In this document: in pieces, positions 21,314 to 27,901 of the stretch | Layout: each line of letters opens with the position of its first letter | Numbering within the stretch: position 1 is the first letter of the stretch | Assembly: GCA_949440065.1 (NCBI GenBank) | Contig: CASRZP010000003.1 | Span: 1 to 29,557 of the forward strand | Length of the DNA stretch: 29,557 nt | Reading direction: 5' to 3' | DNA from: an uncultured Bacilli bacterium | Lineage (GTDB): Bacteria > Bacillota_I > Bacilli_A > RF39 > UBA660 | The notes under the pieces: model-generated | What the model was told of the DNA's origin: nothing | What the model saw: only the letters and a program-made list of their open reading frames with translations | Database searches by the model: none | Program-made: the position numbers and the translations under genes

Positions 21314-21958
21314 ATGTTAAAAATTATTTTAATTGGTATACTTGTTCTTTTAATTATTCGATTTAGAAATGTTCGGATTAAGTTTAAGACTTTTTTCAAA
21401 AAAGGATTTAAGCCAAATCGCGGGATTTTTGGTATTTATTGCTATTGTGGTAAACAAGGTAGTGGTAAGACTTATTCAGTAGTAGAATTTTTAAAAATGA
21501 ACAAAAACAAGAAAATTTATGCTAATGTTAGTTCTATAAAAGGTATTAACTATATTTATTTTAATGGCTTTGATAATTTATTGAAGCTTAGAAATGAACA
21601 TGATTGCATTATTTTCTATGATGAGATTTTTACTGCTTTGACTAAGTCTACGAAAATCAATACTGATGTTCTTGATTTCTTAAGTCAAATGCGAAAGAGA
21701 AAGATAATCTTTTTAACGACTGCGCAAGAATGGTTAGAGATACCTATCACTTTAAGACGTTACTGCAGATTTCAAGTTGACTGTCGTATGATCAATCTTG
21801 GCATTGGTTTGTTGATCAAGTCAATGTACGATGCTGAGCAAATGAAATGGTCTAATGAGGATAATGAGTATGTTGCACCTCTTTTAACCACAACCCTCAG
21901 TAAGTGTAACTTAGATGTCGCTAATAGTTATGATACTTTTGAGCAGATCAAGAACTGA
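21314..21958 (+). CDS. zot: Zot-family assembly ATPase (pI-like)
   Basis: 214 residues. An N-terminal membrane helix (3-15) and a basic stretch are followed by the Zot ATPase domain, with Walker A GKQGSGKT (46-53), Walker B IIFYDE (99-104) and sensor-like LTTAQEW (134-140). This protein drives extrusion of the virion through the membrane. It is much shorter than the roughly 350 residues of fd pI: the periplasmic C-terminal domain that docks on the outer-membrane secretin is missing, as suits a host without an outer membrane. The membrane helix is at the N-terminus instead of the middle. The stop codon lies in a strong hairpin. Confidence 0.9.
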   Translation: MLKIILIGILVLLIIRFRNVRIKFKTFFKKGFKPNRGIFGIYCYCGKQGSGKTYSVVEFLKMNKNKKIYANVSSIKGINYIYFNGFDNLLKLRNEHDCIIFYDEIFTALTKSTKINTDVLDFLSQMRKRKIIFLTTAQEWLEIPITLRRYCRFQVDCRMINLGIGLLIKSMYDAEQMKWSNEDNEYVAPLLTTTLSKCNLDVANSYDTFEQIKN

Positions 21959-21985
21959 CTTCGTCGCACTGCGACGTGTCAGTTC
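21952..21985 (+). promoter_or_regulatory. Strong hairpin, candidate packaging signal
   Basis: GAACTGAC (21952-21959) pairs with GTCAGTTC (21978-21985), and inside it CGTCGC pairs with GCGACG around a 3-base loop, giving 14 pairs in all. It is GC-rich compared with its surroundings and at the start of the intergenic region, as packaging signals of filamentous phages are. It could also terminate the virion operon. Confidence 0.55.
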
Positions 21986-21996
21986 GCTCTAGTGAA

Positions 21997-22054
21997 GTAA
22001 GTAGTCAAGCGACTAGCGTAGCGAGTCGACGTAGTGCAGCGCTTGACTTCTTAC
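21997..22054 (+). promoter_or_regulatory. Second long hairpin of the intergenic region
   Basis: Fifteen bases at 21997-22011 pair with 22040-22054 except for one T-T mismatch. The loop contains a further CGACT/AGTCG dyad, so a branched form is possible. A role as single-strand origin or packaging element is inferred. Confidence 0.55.
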
Positions 22055-22070
22055 GAATGACCACTATAAT
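22043..22070 (+). promoter_or_regulatory. Promoter of the phage rep gene
   Basis: TTGACT (22043-22048), 16-base spacer, TATAAT (22065-22070). The -35 lies in the right arm of the 21997-22054 hairpin. Confidence 0.6.
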
Positions 22071-22128
22071 TTTGTTGAAAATACGAACCCGTTCGTGTTT
22101 TCTGCCTGAACGGCGAGTGGAAGTTTTG

Positions 22129-22148
22129 GTTACTTTTTCAAAAGTAAC
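22129..22148 (+). repeat. 9-bp perfect inverted repeat
   Basis: GTTACTTTT and AAAAGTAAC separated by two bases, just upstream of the nick-site hairpin. Probably part of the origin. Confidence 0.6.
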
Positions 22149-22174
22149 AATTTCGCGCATTTTTGCTCGAAAAT

Positions 22175-22195
22175 GGGGGTTACTACGACACCCCC
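22175..22195 (+). promoter_or_regulatory. Double-strand origin: pMV158-type nick-site hairpin
   Basis: GGGGGT (22175-22180) and ACCCCC (22190-22195) form a stem whose loop is TACTACGAC. In pMV158 and pE194 plasmids, RepB cuts TACTACG/AC in the loop of a hairpin just upstream of the rep genes. The cut here would be between 22187 and 22188. The matching Rep gene starts 48 bases downstream. Confidence 0.8.
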
Positions 22196-22243
22196 ATGGA
22201 GTGATGCGTGACAAAAGTACCTTTAAAATAAGGAGTTGATATA

Positions 22244-22807
22244 ATGAAAGGTCGAAATTGGGCATTTGTAATGTATCCTGAATCAATGCCCGAAAATTGG
22301 TTTGAAATCTTGGAAAGTACTGGTTTACCTTATGCTATTAGTCCACTACATAATCATGATGTTGACCCTACTGGTGAAGTTAAAAAGCCTCATTATCATG
22401 TTATTTGTCAATATGGTAATACTACTACTTCTAACAATGTTAAAGAAAACGTTTGTAATAAGGTTAATGGAACATTACCAATAAAATTAGAATCAATAAA
22501 AGGAATGTATAGATATCATTTGCATCTTGATAATCCAGAAAAATATCAATACGATGATCGTGATCGAATTTTTATTAACGGTTTTGATGTTTCTAACGTT
22601 AATGCTTTAACACAAACTGAAATTGATAAATTAAAACGAGAAATAATTTCTTTTATACTTGATAATAGCATTTATGAGTATTCGGATTTGCTTGATATTT
22701 TTTTAAAAGAAGATTTAAACAACATGTTTATAGTTGCCAGCACTCATACTATTTTCTTTACATCCTATCTTTCATCAAAGCGTAATAAAAAAAGACAAAA
22801 ATCATAA
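22244..22807 (+). CDS. rep: Rolling-circle replication initiator, pMV158/pE194 RepB (Rep_2) type
   Basis: 187 residues, close to the 210 of pMV158 RepB. The N-terminal HUH endonuclease domain has YPESMPENW, AISPLHNHD (with His36 and Asp39 as metal ligands), KPHYHVI (His50 and His52, the HUH pair) and GMYRYHLHLDNP with the catalytic Tyr, most likely Tyr89. These align with RepB His39, Asp42, His55/His57 and Tyr99. The C-terminal part (about 110-187) is less conserved. AAGGAGTTGAT precedes the ATG. No copG-like repressor precedes it, unlike in pMV158. It nicks the origin at 22187/22188. Confidence 0.9.
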   Translation: MKGRNWAFVMYPESMPENWFEILESTGLPYAISPLHNHDVDPTGEVKKPHYHVICQYGNTTTSNNVKENVCNKVNGTLPIKLESIKGMYRYHLHLDNPEKYQYDDRDRIFINGFDVSNVNALTQTEIDKLKREIISFILDNSIYEYSDLLDIFLKEDLNNMFIVASTHTIFFTSYLSSKRNKKRQKS

Positions 22808-22844
22808 TTTTATGATAATATTAATATGAGGTGATAACGTATGA

Positions 22845-22873
22845 TTGACAAATAATACGATTTAACATATAAT
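22845..22873 (+). promoter_or_regulatory. Full-consensus promoter of the integrase gene
   Basis: TTGACA (22845-22850), exactly 17 bases, TATAAT (22868-22873). The start near 22880 leaves a leader of only about 14 bases with the ribosome-binding site. Confidence 0.8.
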
Positions 22874-22893
22874 ATGCCTCCGAGGTGGGGAAT

Positions 22894-23808
22894 ATGAGTT
22901 TTGAAGAAGCTTATGAAAAATATTTAACATTAGGTACAACACACCTAAAAAAGCAAAGTGTTGAAACATTAATCAATAAATTTAATTTACATATTTTATA
23001 TTATTTTAAAAATAATGATATTTATAAATTAACAAAAATCGATTATTTAAAGTGGAAAAACGAAATTATTAATAAAAATTATTCTAATAATTTCAATAAT
23101 AGTCTTTATGCTCATTTCAATGCATTTTTAGATTTTTGTGTTAATTATTTAAACCTTGATCATAATTATTTGCGAGATTTGGGAAATTTTAAAAAGAAAC
23201 AAGAAGATAAAAAAATTGATTTTTACACTTTAAAAGAATTTAATAAATTTATTAAATATTGTGATAATGATATTTATAAATATTTCTTTTGTTTCTTATT
23301 TTATTCGGGCTGTAGACCTGGAGAAGTTTTTGCCTTAAGATTTAGTGATATTGATGATAAATATGTTCACATAAGGCATAATATGACTTCTAAAGGGGGT
23401 AGAATATTAGATACTACTAAAAATCGGTCTAGTAATCGTACAATAATTTTAAATCGATTATTAGTTAAGCAAATTTATAAATTAAAAAAATATTATGTTA
23501 AATTATATAATTGTGATGTGTTTGATTATTATGTATTCGGTGGAAAAAAGCCTTTAAGTCCAACATCAGTAAATAGATGTAAATTTAAAACTTGTTTATT
23601 GGCTAATATAAGACCTATTACATTACATCAATTTAGACATTCTCATGCGACCTTATTATTAAATAATAATATTCCTATTACTGAAATAAGTCGTCGTTTA
23701 GGACATTCTAAAACTAGCACTACTTTAGATGTATATGTACATAGCAATTTTATGCAAGAAAAAAGAGTGCTAAGAACACTCAATCTTCTTTCCAAAACTA
23801 AGTTTTGA
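22894..23808 (+). CDS. int: Tyrosine recombinase (phage integrase)
   Basis: The start is the ATG at 22894 (CGAGGTG upstream); 304 residues. An N-terminal core-binding helical domain (about 1-95) is followed by the catalytic domain with Arg141 (SGCRPGEV), His245 and Arg248 (LHQFRHS), His271 (RRLGHSKTS) and the nucleophile Tyr281 (LDVYVHS). All key residues are present. It catalyses recombination between phage attP and the tRNA-Ala 3' end and lies beside attR, the standard position. No excisionase gene is seen. Confidence 0.95.
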   Translation: MSFEEAYEKYLTLGTTHLKKQSVETLINKFNLHILYYFKNNDIYKLTKIDYLKWKNEIINKNYSNNFNNSLYAHFNAFLDFCVNYLNLDHNYLRDLGNFKKKQEDKKIDFYTLKEFNKFIKYCDNDIYKYFFCFLFYSGCRPGEVFALRFSDIDDKYVHIRHNMTSKGGRILDTTKNRSSNRTIILNRLLVKQIYKLKKYYVKLYNCDVFDYYVFGGKKPLSPTSVNRCKFKTCLLANIRPITLHQFRHSHATLLLNNNIPITEISRRLGHSKTSTTLDVYVHSNFMQEKRVLRTLNLLSKTKF

Positions 23809-23830
23809 AACATTAATCAATAAATTTATA

Positions 23831-23850
23831 ATAACATTTTATGTTATTAA
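23831..23850. terminator. Hairpin at the phage right end
   Basis: AATAACAT and ATGTTATT form an AT-only stem around a 3-base loop between the integrase and attR. There is no T run on either strand; at best a weak terminator for the integrase or for the tRNA from the other side. Confidence 0.35.
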
Positions 23851-23854
23851 CGTA

Positions 23855-23872
23855 ATGGTGGAGAATAGGAGG
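23855..23872. repeat. attR: 18-bp direct repeat within tRNA-Ala
   Basis: Identical to 18358-18375; the tRNA 3' end as regenerated by the phage. Confidence 0.9.
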
Positions 23873-23931
23873 ATCGAACTCCTGACCTCCACGGTGCAAA
23901 CGTGGCGCTCTCCCAGCTGAGCTAATTCCCC
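23856..23931 (-). tRNA. tRNA-Ala(TGC)
   Basis: 76 bases with encoded CCA. The acceptor GGGGAAT pairs at the 3' end, the anticodon loop TTTGCAC gives TGC, and the D and T loops are standard. It is intact after phage insertion. Confidence 0.95.
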
Positions 23932-23964
23932 ATAAAAACTAGTCATTTCTGAACCAGTAATTGA

Positions 23965-23994
23965 ATTATAGCATAATCGATTTTATCATGTCAA
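23965..23994 (-). promoter_or_regulatory. Promoter of tRNA-Ala
   Basis: Minus strand: TTGACA (23994-23989), 18-base spacer, TATAAT (23970-23965) preceded by TGC. Confidence 0.75.
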
Positions 23995-24671
23995 TAATTT
24001 TTTCTAAATTTTTTCGATAGGATCTCTTTTTCTGTTTTATACCCCAAAAATGTATGGAACAAATGCGTGCACCCCTTACGCATATCCCTTACTTCCTTTA
24101 CTATTCTTCTTCTAGAAAAAGAAAATTCATGCAAATAACGTTCTAATAAAAATTTTTGATAATAGTAGTGTCTCTTCTTATACTCAACTGTCACTTTTCC
24201 TAATAAAAAAAAGGACAAAAAAACAAACTGTAATTGATGATTTACGCTAGTAATAAAAAGAAAAGTTAAACAGGTAAAATAAGAAACAAAATAAAGTAAT
24301 TTTAAACTTTTCCAGTAAGATATGCAATAAGAAAACAATAGATGAATCAACTTTCCACCATCCAAAATACAAATAGGAAGAAGATTAAAAAATAAAATAT
24401 TATAATGATACATTCGATACAATTGACAAATATTAATAGGCAAAAACTGAATTACCAAACCATAAAATAAACACTGCACAATAGGTCCTGATAAAAGCAT
24501 CAATAATTCATCCCTCATCGATCTATTGATAAGAAAGTTGAACTTGCTTACTCCACCATAAGGATAAAACCTAATTTCTTCTAATGTAAAACCCAAAAGC
24601 ACTCCCACAAACGAGTGACCCAGTTCATGAACAAATAATAAACTAAAGAAAACAGCAAAATCTAAAAACAT
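23991..24671 (-). CDS. spoIVFB: Intramembrane metalloprotease, SpoIVFB-like
   Basis: A site-2-type (M50) protease, 226 residues from the ATG at 24671. The zinc motif HELGH is at 15-19, NLLPICILDGG with Asp104 is the third ligand, and YPYGGV follows as in SpoIVFB, with a basic cytoplasmic C-terminus. SpoIVFB cuts pro-sigma-K in the mother cell of sporulating Bacillota. The ATG leaves only 14 residues before HELGH, and the frame stays open and hydrophobic for 18 or more codons upstream, to just after the spoIVFA stop. A non-ATG start (for example ATT at 24725) is therefore possible. It lies directly after spoIVFA. Confidence 0.85.
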   Translation of the reverse strand: MFLDFAVFFSLLFVHELGHSFVGVLLGFTLEEIRFYPYGGVSKFNFLINRSMRDELLMLLSGPIVQCLFYGLVIQFLPINICQLYRMYHYNILFFNLLPICILDGGKLIHLLFSYCISYWKSLKLLYFVSYFTCLTFLFITSVNHQLQFVFLSFFLLGKVTVEYKKRHYYYQKFLLERYLHEFSFSRRRIVKEVRDMRKGCTHLFHTFLGYKTEKEILSKKFRKNY

Positions 24672-24726
24672 TCCTGAAAATAAAAATAAAAATAGGAAGG
24701 CAACAAAAAGGAAAGAAAACCTAATT

Positions 24727-25341
24727 TTAGGTAAGATATTGCTTATAATCTAAAAAATTCCCATCTTTTTTAAAATACAAAAATATCTCATTAGATAAAC
24801 TCTTTCCTAATAGACTTCCCTTTTCCACATAATCATATAATTTTACTTCTTTTAACTCAATGTTGTTATACCAAACATCCACTCCATTCACTTGCTGCAC
24901 GATAACTGTTTTTCCTAAATCGTCTTTTTCCCCCACAAAAACAACAATCCCACTTTCCAAAGCGGGTACCAAATACTCATACCCCACCTCTAGTTTTGCT
25001 CCATTATTAAAAGTATCAATATTTTGATACACCAACTTTTCCCCAAAAACCATTGTATCTTTATCCTTATCTTTACTAGAAAAAAACAAATTTCCTACAT
25101 ACTTATCATAAACTTGCCGAAAATCAACAAAAGGGAAATTACTTTCATAAACCTTTCTTTGAACAAACTTTTGATACTCTGGATTTTTCTTAAAAACAAT
25201 CAAAGTGCTTAAGAAAATAACCACACAAACCATTAAGCGATTGAAGAAAGAAATAATTTTTCTTTTTAAAATTTCCTGATGATTTAACTGGGAACAAATA
25301 GCGTACTGTCTTTTTTTCTGTTTTCTTTTCGTATTCATCAA
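24727..25341 (-). CDS. spoIVFA: SpoIVFA-like M23-fold regulator
   Basis: 204 residues: a basic cytoplasmic N-terminus, one membrane helix (about 34-50), a linker, and an M23/LytM-like domain (about 115-204; LVPALESGIVVFVGEKDDLGKTVIVQQ) without the zinc-binding His/Asp set, thus non-enzymatic. SpoIVFA tethers and holds SpoIVFB in check. The neighbour gene and order agree. A LytM-type cell-wall regulator is the only real alternative. Confidence 0.82.
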   Translation of the reverse strand: MMNTKRKQKKRQYAICSQLNHQEILKRKIISFFNRLMVCVVIFLSTLIVFKKNPEYQKFVQRKVYESNFPFVDFRQVYDKYVGNLFFSSKDKDKDTMVFGEKLVYQNIDTFNNGAKLEVGYEYLVPALESGIVVFVGEKDDLGKTVIVQQVNGVDVWYNNIELKEVKLYDYVEKGSLLGKSLSNEIFLYFKKDGNFLDYKQYLT

Positions 25342-25387
25342 TTAACCTCCCATTAAAATTTATGAAGGATAATAAAATAATATGTAA

Positions 25388-25876
25388 TCAATTCGTACGA
25401 ACCAGTTTTTTAAATCCCCATATTTGCCCATGGAACAAAATGAGACTTCCCAAAATTTCTTTTACGAAAATTAAAAGACAATCAAAAAGAGAAATACTAA
25501 AACGAGATGAAATTTTTAAAAAGGCAAAAAGTAATATTTTATTTATCAATAATAAAAAGACAAATAAAATACTTTCAATAAAAAAATTCATTTTTAAACG
25601 TTTCATCACAAAGCGTAATAAACTTGCACAAACAAGAAAAATAATTCCATGAAGAAAAAAGTAATTGGTATAAAAACAATCATACAAAAAACCACAAACA
25701 AAAATGATCCCCCAATCCACTAAGGACATTTTTTTTCTAAGACATGCAAAGGTAAGTACAATCGTAAACGTAAAGGCAGGTATACACCAAAGTGTTGAAA
25801 CGGAATAAGGAATAAAATTAGAAATATATCCATCTAAAAATAAACTAAGTAAAAAAGCGATCACAAAAAATTTCAA
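25388..25876 (-). CDS. mreD: Rod-shape protein MreD
   Basis: A 162-residue integral membrane protein with about five hydrophobic helices, usual for MreD, a member of the elongation complex with MreC and RodA. It starts within the last four bases of mreC (ATGA overlap). MreD is weakly conserved in sequence, so the call rests on size, topology and place after mreC. Confidence 0.85.
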   Translation of the reverse strand: MKFFVIAFLLSLFLDGYISNFIPYSVSTLWCIPAFTFTIVLTFACLRKKMSLVDWGIIFVCGFLYDCFYTNYFFLHGIIFLVCASLLRFVMKRLKMNFFIESILFVFLLLINKILLFAFLKISSRFSISLFDCLLIFVKEILGSLILFHGQIWGFKKLVRTN

Positions 25877-26649
25877 TAGGATTCACCTTCTTCTTGATTT
25901 ACCACTACCGAAACATGACGGATCTTAGCAAAATTTCTAGCTGGTTCCACGATTAACTTTTGCTTTATTCCATAAGAATCTTCCTCCACTGCTACCACTG
26001 TACCAATTAAAATACCACTAGGAAACAATTCACTTAATCCACTACTCACTACTTGGCTTCCTACTTGCACATTTAACGACGGACTAACATTATCCACTTC
26101 AAAACTATTTTTCTTTTCATCGTAATTTTTTAAAACGCCATAACCATAATCTGAGTCTAATAAAGAAATCTTTACCGATAGATAATAATCGGAGTTAGTT
26201 GATGTTAACAATTTTACAGAAGAAGTATGATTGGTCACATTAAAAGTTTTTCCAATTAAACCAAATGAATCGATTACCGCCTGATTTTCAGTTATTCCAT
26301 CGGCTTTTCCTTTATTAATAATTAAGGTGTCCAAATAATGTGATACATCCCTAGAAATAGTTGTAGCACTCACTAATTTGTAACCAACTAAATTGGAATT
26401 CATATCTAGTAATTCCTCTAATTCCTTAATGTTTTGCTCCAACTCTTTTATCCTGGCACTTACGACCTCATCTTTCACTTCTATTTTCTTATCCTCTGCC
26501 AAGTGAAATAATCGAAAAACACCACTATATCCATCCCGAAAAAACTTTTCTATTCGCGTAATTTCTCGAAAAGGACTTAAGAACGGAATAAAAACTAAAA
26601 TCATTATTACACCACACATAATGAACCATTTTTTTCTTTTCTTCTTCAT
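25873..26649 (-). CDS. mreC: Rod-shape protein MreC
   Basis: 258 residues: a basic start, one membrane helix (about 8-26), a coiled coil (about 60-82, VSARIKELEQNIKELEELLDMN) and the double beta-barrel domain with DTLIINKGKADGI, NQAVID...GLIGKTFNVTNHTSSVKLLT and GDSDYGYGVL-like strands. MreC scaffolds the wall-elongation complex at the membrane. It is nine bases after radC. No mreB is seen beside it, unlike in many Bacillota. Confidence 0.95.
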   Translation of the reverse strand: MKKKRKKWFIMCGVIMILVFIPFLSPFREITRIEKFFRDGYSGVFRLFHLAEDKKIEVKDEVVSARIKELEQNIKELEELLDMNSNLVGYKLVSATTISRDVSHYLDTLIINKGKADGITENQAVIDSFGLIGKTFNVTNHTSSVKLLTSTNSDYYLSVKISLLDSDYGYGVLKNYDEKKNSFEVDNVSPSLNVQVGSQVVSSGLSELFPSGILIGTVVAVEEDSYGIKQKLIVEPARNFAKIRHVSVVVNQEEGESY

Positions 26650-26658
26650 ATAAGCCCC

Positions 26659-27333
26659 TTACATTATCCCTGCTTCATAAAAACTATAATAGCCATCATC
26701 GCTTACAATAATATGATCCAAAACAGGAATTGCCTGAATTTTTCCAATATCACACAACGTTTTTGTAAACTGAATATCTTCTTTACTTGGGGTTAAATTT
26801 CCCGAAGGATGATTATGCAAGCAAATAATAGAAGATGCAGATCTTACATAGGCTTCCTTAAATACTTCTCTAGGATGCGTAATACTACGATTAATCGTTC
26901 CCATAAATAATAATTTCCTTTCAATCAATTTTTGTGCATTGTCTAAATATAAACAATAAAAATATTCTTGCTTTTTGCCGATAAAAAGATAACGTGTCGC
27001 ATTATAAATTTCTGCTGGGGTTTTTAGTGAAGTTCGAAAAGATAATTCATGTGATAAAAATATCCTTTTTCCTAATTCAATGGCACTCATCACTTCTAAA
27101 CCTTTAACTAAACCTATTCCTTTTAAGGATGTTAATTGAGATAGAGTCAAATTTTTTAACTCTGAAATAGAACCGACGGTTTTTAATAGGTCTATTGACA
27201 CTTGCAAAACTGATTTTGTTTTAGTGCCAGTTTTGATCACAATAGCAAGCAATTCATCATCTGAAAGACTCTCCATACCATATTTTAATGCTTTTTCCCG
27301 AGGACGTACTTCCCTTGGCAACTCTTTTATCAT
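26659..27333 (-). CDS. radC: RadC-family JAB-domain protein
   Basis: The start is put at the ATG at 27333 (MIKELPRE) because a TATAAT at 27355-27360 would start the RNA near 27348 and AAAGTGA lies six bases upstream; an ATG at 27348 is also possible. The product has an N-terminal helix-hairpin-helix part (LTSLKGIGLVKGLEV) and a C-terminal JAMM domain with HNHPSGNLTPSKED (His173, His175, Asp186). Despite the name, no DNA repair role is established for RadC. It is the usual neighbour of mreBCD. Confidence 0.93.
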   Translation of the reverse strand: MIKELPREVRPREKALKYGMESLSDDELLAIVIKTGTKTKSVLQVSIDLLKTVGSISELKNLTLSQLTSLKGIGLVKGLEVMSAIELGKRIFLSHELSFRTSLKTPAEIYNATRYLFIGKKQEYFYCLYLDNAQKLIERKLLFMGTINRSITHPREVFKEAYVRSASSIICLHNHPSGNLTPSKEDIQFTKTLCDIGKIQAIPVLDHIIVSDDGYYSFYEAGIM

Positions 27334-27385
27334 ATAATTCACTTTCATCACCCAATTATAATATTGGCAACAAATGATAAAATTA

Positions 27386-27838
27386 CTACCGATTTAGGAT
27401 TAATTCGTCATAACTTGCTAAAATTACTTTATTCACTGCCATTATTTCATCTTTAGTTTGTGCACTTTTTAATAAAATATCATACTGTTCTAAATTATTG
27501 ATAAATTCAGCATTAGAAATACTTACTTCTTTCATATAAAGGCTAATTCCCAAATCTTTGTACATTTCTACAATTTTATCGACATTTTTACTATTTTTGG
27601 TTATGCCAACATAAACATGGTATTCTCCGTCCTCTAAAGTATAAGTAGAAGCAGTTAATTTTGCTACATTTTCATCCAATGTATCCTTTTGTGAATAAAC
27701 ACCTTGTTGCAAAAAGTAGACCTTGCTTTTCTCTTGAAACACCATCTCATTTTCTTGATAATGATTAAAAACTATTTTGCCACAGAAAGAACCAAGAAAA
27801 ATAGAAATTAAAATAGTACATAGAAATTTTTTCTTCAT
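27386..27838 (-). CDS. Membrane-anchored SPOR-domain-like protein at the spoIIB position
   Basis: The start is the ATG at 27838 (MKKKFLCT), with GGTGAT upstream; 150 residues. One N-terminal membrane helix is followed by a SPOR-like region of about 70 residues (VYFLQQGVYSQKDTLDENVAKL, then DGEYHVYVGITKNSKNVDKIVEMYKDLG). SPOR domains bind denuded peptidoglycan. In Bacillus subtilis the SPOR protein SpoIIB is encoded just upstream of radC, so this may be its positional counterpart; the sequence does not prove it. Confidence 0.7.
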   Translation of the reverse strand: MKKKFLCTILISIFLGSFCGKIVFNHYQENEMVFQEKSKVYFLQQGVYSQKDTLDENVAKLTASTYTLEDGEYHVYVGITKNSKNVDKIVEMYKDLGISLYMKEVSISNAEFINNLEQYDILLKSAQTKDEIMAVNKVILASYDELILNR

Positions 27839-27870
27839 TTTTATCACCAATAATAGGATAACAAACAATT

Positions 27871-27898
27871 AAAAAGAACTTTGTCGAAAAAAGTTCTT
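27871..27898 (-). terminator. Terminator of the NifU-like gene
   Basis: A 9-bp perfect stem (AAGAACTTT with AAAGTTCTT) followed by T on the minus strand. Confidence 0.8.
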
Positions 27899-27901
27899 CT
27901 A

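Larger units (their letters stand above)
18358..23872 (+). mobile_element. Integrated filamentous phage (inovirus), about 5.5 kb
   Basis: The element lies between two 18-bp copies of the tRNA-Ala(TGC) 3' end, with a tyrosine integrase next to the intact tRNA copy. All genes are on the plus strand: two small ORFs, major coat, small membrane protein, two unknowns, pIII-like, pVI-like, Zot ATPase, Rep and integrase. The coat plus Zot pair defines an inovirus. The genes are intact and ribosome-binding sites are kept, so it may still be active. No repressor gene is seen. Confidence 0.92.

Noticed and set aside
21976..22239. 87-codon plus-strand ORF, and a 93-codon minus-strand ORF (22005-22286), in the phage intergenic region
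   Set aside because: Both run through the hairpins and the nick site, have no suitable ribosome-binding site, and their composition follows the palindromes rather than the coding style of neighbours.
25362..25652. 96-codon plus-strand ORF opposite mreD
   Set aside because: It lies wholly inside mreD on the other strand, is extremely Lys/Ile-rich and is a shadow of the hydrophobic codons of mreD.
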